A stretch of 5,726 bases of DNA, from assembly GCA_937901435.1 (NCBI GenBank), contig CALGTJ010000053.1:1-5726 (forward strand). Reading direction: 5' to 3'. Numbering within the stretch: the first letter of the stretch is position 1; each line of letters opens with the position of its first letter. This stretch comes from an uncultured Rhodobacter sp. (GTDB taxonomy: Bacteria > Pseudomonadota > Alphaproteobacteria > Rhodobacterales > Rhodobacteraceae). The notes under the pieces are model-generated. The model made no database searches. It saw only the letters and a list, made by a program, of their open reading frames with translations, and was not told the DNA's origin. A program made the position numbers and the translations under genes. Positions 1 to 3,330 of the stretch are shown here, one piece after another.

Positions 1-164
1 ACCTTGAGCAGACCATCCTGCGCTATGTCACGCTCTACAATCAGCAGCTTCCGCAGGCAGCATTGGCCTCAAGGACTCCCTTGCAGGCGATGAAAGACTG
101 GCACAAACTCAGACCTGAGCTGTTCAAAAAACAGCCATACTACCTCACGGGATGTGACACGTAG
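1..164 (+). CDS. Transposase C-terminal end, integrase-core (IS481/IS3-like), partial
   Basis: The frame starting at base 3 is open from the left edge to a TAG at 162-164 and gives 53 residues. It includes LRYVTLYNQQLPQAAL, TPLQAMKDWHK and a tail ending in LTGCDT. The pattern of a tyrosine-rich 'RY...YN...PQ.AL' stretch followed by 'TPLQAMK.W' is what I recognise as the end of the rve/DDE integrase core in IS481 and IS3-like transposases, just after the catalytic glutamate. The catalytic residues lie outside the window. These enzymes cut and join the ends of their own element. The stop looks natural, so this end is probably intact. The right terminal inverted repeat should lie within the following 150 bases, but I could not identify it without the left end. 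The family assignment (IS481 versus IS3) is uncertain; the transposase call is fairly firm. Confidence 0.75.
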   Translation, partial: LEQTILRYVTLYNQQLPQAALASRTPLQAMKDWHKLRPELFKKQPYYLTGCDT

Positions 165-287
165 ATACTGACCGCTCAGAAAGAAAGTCATAGAACATCT
201 ACATTTCATGAACCTTTAACCGGGCGGCTGTCTGTGTCGTGTCCAATGGCAGGCCGCCAAGGCGCCATTCGCCGCGTATTGGGCTGA

Positions 288-306
288 GATCCGCCAAAGG
301 CGGATC
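288..306. repeat. Perfect 8-bp inverted repeat (hairpin) just before the TPR ORF
   Basis: GATCCGCC-AAA-GGCGGATC is an exact 8-bp stem with a 3-base loop. It ends 5 bases before the ATG at 312. There is no T-run after it, so it is not a standard intrinsic terminator for the IS transposase. It could be an element end, a REP-like palindrome, or a structure that hides the ribosome binding region of the ORF at 312. Only the symmetry is seen directly; the role is open. Confidence 0.6.
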
Positions 307-311
307 AGGCC

Positions 312-743
312 ATGATCAACGTCGGTGATTTAGCCGTCACGCCAAACTACCAACTCGCCCATCTGACGATGGTAGAATGCGATCTTTTTGCAGGTCGGAT
401 TGCGCAGGCGCGTCATCGTCTCGAGACGCAAATTGAGATGGATATTGTCTTGCCGCAATATCACTTCTTCCAGACGCTTTATGCCCTGATCGCGCTCCTT
501 GCGAACGATATGAGCGCCGCAAGGCACCGTGCATTCGAGGCGTTCGAAGTCGCACCTTGGTCGGATTGGGGCATCCTTGTCATGGCCGTGGTTCACGGGA
601 AGGAGGTCCGGACGATCTCGCAGGGGATGGAAGCAAGGATCGCCAGATGCTCTCTGAATGCCCGTCACTTTTGCGACTTGCCGATCCGTGACGACGCTCT
701 TGTTGGGAGGCTTGTATCGCTTGCTGAAGGGGCGGGCCCATAA
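312..743 (+). CDS. Probable 5'-truncated TPR-repeat protein fragment
   Basis: This is a 143-residue ORF. Residues 8-45 follow the TPR helix-turn-helix spacing, with 'TPNYQLAHLTMVECDLFAGR' and then 'AQARHRLETQ', where the Pro-Asn-Tyr start, the Gly-Arg turn and the Ala positions fit the motif. Residues 50-90 (QYHFFQTLYALIALLANDM, ARHRAFEAFEVAPW) look like a second, degenerate repeat. Such repeats usually form the C-terminal half of much larger regulators or adenylate-cyclase-like proteins, where they bind partner proteins. The start is weak: no good Shine-Dalgarno is seen, only CAGG two bases before ATG, and a hairpin covers the region. The last 40 residues (from about 105) read less like TPR. 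My inference is that the gene lost its N-terminal part when the IS element came in. It may be an untranslated relic. There is no membrane segment or signal peptide. Confidence 0.5.
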   Translation: MINVGDLAVTPNYQLAHLTMVECDLFAGRIAQARHRLETQIEMDIVLPQYHFFQTLYALIALLANDMSAARHRAFEAFEVAPWSDWGILVMAVVHGKEVRTISQGMEARIARCSLNARHFCDLPIRDDALVGRLVSLAEGAGP

Positions 744-919
744 GCCGGCCCAACGCGGCCCTTCGAAATCCGAAGTCGAACGGCATCTTTGTTCAACAGG
801 CTGATGGTAAGCCCTGATCAAGAACGCGCAGCCGTGGCGAAAGTCGGGACTGCGCGCAGCAATTGCAAGAACGCGACCCATCGTTCGATTTTGGGGCAGG
901 GCCTAAGTGCCCAGGAAAC
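744..919. other. Convergent intergenic stretch with short repeats
   Basis: No gene is supported between the TPR ORF stop and the stop of the minus-strand gene. A 10-bp direct repeat CAAGAACGCG occurs at 819-828 and 866-875. Two adjacent perfect 8-bp palindromes, TGCGCGCA and GCAATTGC, lie at 851-866. A 5-bp GGGCC/GGCCC inverted repeat brackets the TPR stop codon at about 734-750, without a T-run. Open frames cross this stretch on both strands, but none has a start signal or a family pattern that I recognise. Confidence 0.4.
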
Positions 920-1432
920 CTATCTTTTGTCGAGAAAGCTGCAAGCCTCAAGGATCGTTTCTGCAAGCCCGTCAAAGAACTGCGGCGAAGTCACATCAAT
1001 CAACCCTGTGGCCACGTCGTCCGAACCGGCGGTCACATCGGTGGCCTTCTTTACGACGATCCGTGTGCTCTTGTTGTTTAGCAGTTCACGATGGCTCGCG
1101 CCTGTCCCATGTTTCAAAACATTGATCGCCAAATAGTACTGGTGAAGCCGATCTGCGAGGTCGGCCTGCCCGGCCGCCAAAAGCGCCTCTTTTACTTTGC
1201 GCGACAGCGGGCCGCGTTTGAAATGGTGCTGCATCCGCGCTTCGAACACGGCGAAAATATCGACAGCGGCCAGTTCAATGGCGACGGTTTCGGATGCGAT
1301 CTCTTTCGTCAGTTCGTCTGACAGGGTTTGGCCTTCCGACTGGTTCAGAATTTCCGTCATCCGATCTCGGGATGTTTTTGCGGTGGTCTGTGCCGCGCGG
1401 ACAAGTTCCGGTAGGGGGAGTGAGGCTGCCAT
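920..1432 (-). CDS. Conserved-looking hypothetical helical protein, 170 aa
   Basis: The frame stays open further upstream, but the start at 1432 is well supported. GGAAGGA (1445-1439) lies six bases before this ATG, and the protein MAASLPLPELVRAAQTTAKT begins there. The protein is soluble and mostly helical, with no signal peptide or membrane segment. Residues 40-70 are rich in Glu/Ala (SDELTKEIASETVAIELAAV, then FEARMQHHF). Residues 94-113 hold DRLHQYYLAINVLKHGTGAS, and residues 146-168 form a last helix (DVTSPQFFDGLAETILEACS). The Asn-x-x-Lys-His-Gly element (104-109) recalls motifs in some HEPN-like or Abi-type helical proteins. However, no R-x4-6-H RNase motif is clear, so I assign no function. 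It overlaps a possible upstream 23-residue ORF as TAATG and converges on the TPR fragment. It appears complete, unlike its neighbours. Confidence 0.75.
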   Translation of the reverse strand: MAASLPLPELVRAAQTTAKTSRDRMTEILNQSEGQTLSDELTKEIASETVAIELAAVDIFAVFEARMQHHFKRGPLSRKVKEALLAAGQADLADRLHQYYLAINVLKHGTGASHRELLNNKSTRIVVKKATDVTAGSDDVATGLIDVTSPQFFDGLAETILEACSFLDKR

Positions 1433-1503
1433 TATTCGTCCTTCCAAGCGTTGCGACACCCATAAGCTAAAAGTGCGCCAATGACAGGGCCGATTGGGGT
1501 CAT
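1432..1503 (-). CDS. Possible small upstream peptide or 3' remnant of a lost gene, 23 aa
   Basis: The frame ends in a TAA that shares its final A with the ATG of the 170-residue gene (TAATG at 1434-1430), an arrangement typical of translational coupling. From the ATG at 1503 it reads MTPIGPVIGALLAYGCRNAW and then KDE, with a short hydrophobic glycine-rich stretch. Upstream there is only a weak GAGAG-like site. The open frame continues back to 1683, but that part runs antisense to the CDF remnant and is probably chance. The alternative is that this is the surviving tail of a longer gene that once preceded the 170-residue gene and was cut off where the CDF fragment now begins. Nothing shows that it is expressed. 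Confidence 0.3.
   Translation of the reverse strand: MTPIGPVIGALLAYGCRNAWKDE
1439..1445 (-). promoter_or_regulatory. Ribosome binding site setting the start at 1432
   Basis: On the minus strand GGAAGGA is followed by six bases (CGAATA) and then ATG. This is close to the ideal anti-16S match and spacing, and it is the reason for choosing 1432 over upstream starts in the same frame. The site lies inside the last codons of the upstream 23-residue frame, consistent with coupled translation. Confidence 0.7.
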
Positions 1504-1505
1504 AG

Positions 1506-1771
1506 GCTCTCGTTCGCTGGGGAGTAGCTGCATCACAGCGAAATCCCTGCTTTGCCTTTGGCACCTAAAAATGTGCGACCTTGCTGCCTTTGGAAGCGCT
1601 ACCATCTTGGCCATCGTCACGCCACTGATCGGTTGGGAAAGCCTTGTGCGGCTGGGCAACCCGGTTCCGATCAGCTTTGACAAAGCGACACTTGTGGCTG
1701 TCCTTGGTCAGATCGTGAACCTTGTGACCGCGTGGCTGCATGTCCTCGCTTCTGGAGAGTTCGCACAGTAG
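1506..1771 (+). pseudogene. Remnant of a DmeF-like cation diffusion facilitator (CDF) metal exporter
   Basis: CDF proteins export divalent metals such as Co, Ni or Zn in exchange for protons. Two frames together give the stretch around transmembrane helices III-IV. In one frame, bases 1542-1565 read NPCFAFGT and then meet TAA. In the next frame, from 1568, KMCDLAAFGSATILAIVTPL leads to IGWESLVRLGNPVPI and VAVLGQIVNLVTAWL. The family pattern runs FGT, one residue, K, then GDLAAF, so the loss of one base in the codon after Thr (1566-1567) explains the break. After 'AWL' at about 1740 the sequence departs from the family and stops at 1769-1771 without reaching the His-rich loop or helix V. The first two helices and the cytoplasmic metal domain are also absent. 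It is therefore an internal fragment with a frameshift and cannot transport. The family call is by pattern; the subgroup (DmeF-like) is less certain. Confidence 0.7.
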
Positions 1772-2136
1772 ACCCTCGATAGTCCGAAATGTGGCACGAT
1801 GCACGAATGGCCGGTCTGGGACGGCAAGGCAACGCCCCCGCCGCGCCCGAAACGGTGGCCGAGGCATCTGGAACGCCGCCACTGAGACCGGCGACCGCCT
1901 GCGTTTCCGCGCGGTCGAGGATGCGGTGCGTCTGTTGGACGAGCGCAGGAGCCGGGATGACGCGTGTTTCATCGAAGGCCTCAACAAAATGATGCGTGAC
2001 TGAGGCGATACAGGCACTTGTCAGCTAGAGGCAGGATAACGTGGCACAAAGAAGCTGTGCAGAAACGACATCTTGCAACGATACAGCGGTCTTTTCTGAC
2101 TGGAACACAATAATGACCGCGAAACTCTGGCGCAAC
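1772..2136. other. Unassigned stretch between two pseudogenes
   Basis: No intact gene is supported. One plus-strand frame is open over 1740-2003. Its last 39 codons (1884-2003) look protein-like, with LRFRAVEDAVRLLDERRSRD and then GLNKMMRD before TGA, but there is no start signal and I do not recognise the family. It may be the 3' end of another lost gene. An ATG at 1800 in a different frame gives about 28 residues (MHEWPVWDGKATPPPRPKRW, then PRHLERRH), possibly an upstream part of the same relic in a shifted frame; this is speculation. From 2004 to 2136 nothing stands out on either strand. Confidence 0.4.
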
Positions 2137-2745
2137 TCAAGGCTTGAACCGCCACATTCGCGAAAGAGGCGCAGACCGCATGAAGTGATGGAGTGTGGCC
2201 ATGCCTGCATGAGCGATTAGATAGACCCAAACGAGGTTCGCCCAAGCGGAATGAACCGTCATTGCCAAGGAACCGTCAGGTTCGGGCGACTGAATACCTA
2301 TCCAGACTTGCGCCGCGTATACACCTCCGCTCACCGTCATCGCCGTCATGAGAAGAAGGCCGAGGCCATGCACAGCGGATGCAAGCGTAACGGCTTCTTC
2401 ATAATCAGGAAGGCGGCTCCGCAAGGCAATGCGCAGGTGATTGGACAGATCCGCGATGACCGCCTAGCGACGCGCGGCAGAAAGCCACGGAAACAGAGCA
2501 CCATACGGTGTTCCATGTTTGCGGAAGGTCAGCGCCAGCCAGAACAATAGTGCGAAAGTCAGTGCCGCAAATCCGGCATAGCGGTGGATCTGAAAGATGG
2601 CATCGCCCATCGATGTTTCGGATGGGCCTTGCATGATCAGACCGCTGGCAATCTGGGTGCAGATGGACAGGGCAAGGCCGGCATGGACCAGACGGGAGGA
2701 AAGCGCATGGTGATCGGCCTGAGGGGTTTCGAACGCGAGTGACAT
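2137..2745 (-). pseudogene. Cytochrome b561 family membrane protein, split by an in-frame amber codon
   Basis: Cytochrome b561-type proteins are inner-membrane di-haem b proteins that pass electrons between quinol and partner redox proteins. From ATG 2745 the frame gives 93 residues (SSRLVHAGLALSICTQIASG, IHRYAGFAALTFALLFWLAL) and then meets TAG at 2466-2464. The same frame then continues for 108 residues to a natural stop at 2137 (VHGLGLLLMTAMTVSGGVYA, HSAWANLVWVYLIAHAGMAT). Joined, the product would be about 202 residues with four hydrophobic segments and candidate haem histidines at 21, 54, 126, 165 or 179, and 186-187, as expected for the family. Both halves are well preserved and no frameshift is needed, so the nonsense change is recent, or the codon is read through, or it is a sequence error. 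A GTG at 2775 is an alternative start but has poor spacing to its AAGG. The gene lies just downstream of the kinase remnant on the same strand. Confidence 0.8.
2464..2466 (-). other. In-frame TAG interrupting the cytochrome b561 frame
   Basis: On the minus strand the codons run GCG CGT CGC TAG GCG GTC ATC, that is A R R stop A V I, within the loop after the second hydrophobic segment. The reading frame on both sides is the same. A single change from CAG (Gln) or TGG (Trp) would produce this stop. The downstream half has only a TTG at 2424 as an early start-like codon, with no clear ribosome binding site. Confidence 0.8.
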
Positions 2746-2860
2746 TTGCGGGTGTGCCTTGTGAACGGGATACACCCTTCATATGGCTGGTTCGGTGGTA
2801 CTTGGTGTTGCCGCATCCTTGCGTTTTTGCAAGAACCGCTGGCGTCGCCGTGGTTTGCGC

Positions 2861-3172
2861 GAACAGGATGGACGATTTCAGTCCGGGTGCGTTGTGCTTC
2901 GAGCACAAGTTTGGTGTGATGATGATCGGCGATGGCCGCGACAAGACTAAGCCCCAGTCCGGTTCCGGGCACCGACCGGCTGGTATCGAGACGAACGAAA
3001 CGCTCCAGCACCCGCGTGCGATCGGCTTCGGGTATACCGGGGCCATCGTCGAAGACCGCAAGAAACGGATGTTCGCCGCGCATGCCGACAGTGATGCGGA
3101 TAACGGCGGGGGGCGGACAATGCTCGACGGCATTGACCACGAGGTTGGTTAAGGCTGCAGGTCGCTGTTGCC
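2861..3172 (-). pseudogene. Sensor histidine kinase remnant: HATPase_c domain only, frameshifted
   Basis: The kinase ATP-binding domain is clear on the minus strand. It has an N-box with ALTNLVVNAVEH (about 3155-3120), a G1 box DDGPGIP (3050-3030), an F-box-like ERFVRLDTSRS, and a G2 box GTGLGLSLV (2966-2940). These residues bind ATP for autophosphorylation of a histidine that lies in the missing part. After LVLE (2900-2898) the family sequence continues only in another frame as HNAPGLKSSILF (2896-2861). One extra G after the GAA codon accounts for the shift. At the other end, GNSDLQ (3172-3155) resembles the residues just before the N-box but lies in a different frame, so a second shift is possible. 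Further upstream the sequence is the mprF leader, and the sensor, HAMP and phospho-acceptor (DHp) domains are absent. No response regulator is present in the window. The fragment is non-functional and probably once preceded the cytochrome gene in one cluster. Confidence 0.8.
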
Positions 3173-3330
3173 TTAGCCAACAAATGGGGGCCGGTAGGTC
3201 AGATCGGTTTTCCAAGGACTTACTAATTCGTGGGAACCAGTGGCTCGGAGAATTAACGACTTTCAGATAGCGTTTCCAAAGGGTAGGCGCGTGCCGAACA
3301 CCCATTATCTCAAACGTATCGGAGCGCAAA
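3173..3330 (+). promoter_or_regulatory. mprF leader, presumed promoter region
   Basis: This is the 158-base stretch between the truncated kinase remnant and the mprF start. The mprF promoter should be here or just upstream, because the remnant is transcribed the other way. It is more AT-rich in 3220-3275 than its surroundings. I could not pick out a pair of -35/-10 boxes with confidence, and no hairpin or riboswitch-like fold was evident. Confidence 0.35.
3321..3326 (+). promoter_or_regulatory. Ribosome binding site of mprF
   Basis: GGAGCG at 3321-3326 places GGAG six bases before the ATG at 3331. The nearest upstream in-frame stop is TAG at 3268-3270 and no ATG occurs between, so this start is well supported. 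Confidence 0.6.

Noticed and set aside
734..750. GGGCC/GGCCC stem at the TPR stop as a terminator
   Set aside because: The stem is only 5 bp and no run of T follows, so it does not meet the pattern of an intrinsic terminator.
330..881. 183-residue minus-strand open frame
   Set aside because: It is antisense to the TPR-like ORF, has no recognisable family pattern and is rich in Arg/Cys/Pro as shadow frames are.
1433..1564. N-terminal extension of the 170-residue gene to 1564
   Set aside because: The extension overlaps the CDF remnant on the other strand, has poor protein character and lacks a ribosome binding site, while 1432 has an excellent one.
2405..3133. 242-residue minus-strand open frame
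   Set aside because: It runs across the kinase and cytochrome remnants in the wrong frame. Only a dozen residues (HNAPGLKSSILF) match a family, explained by a frameshift in the kinase remnant.
3233..3260. GGAAC followed by CGAC, resembling an EcfG-type general stress promoter before mprF
   Set aside because: The spacing is 19 bases rather than the usual 16-17 and the second box is CGAC rather than CGTT, so the match is too weak to report as a promoter.
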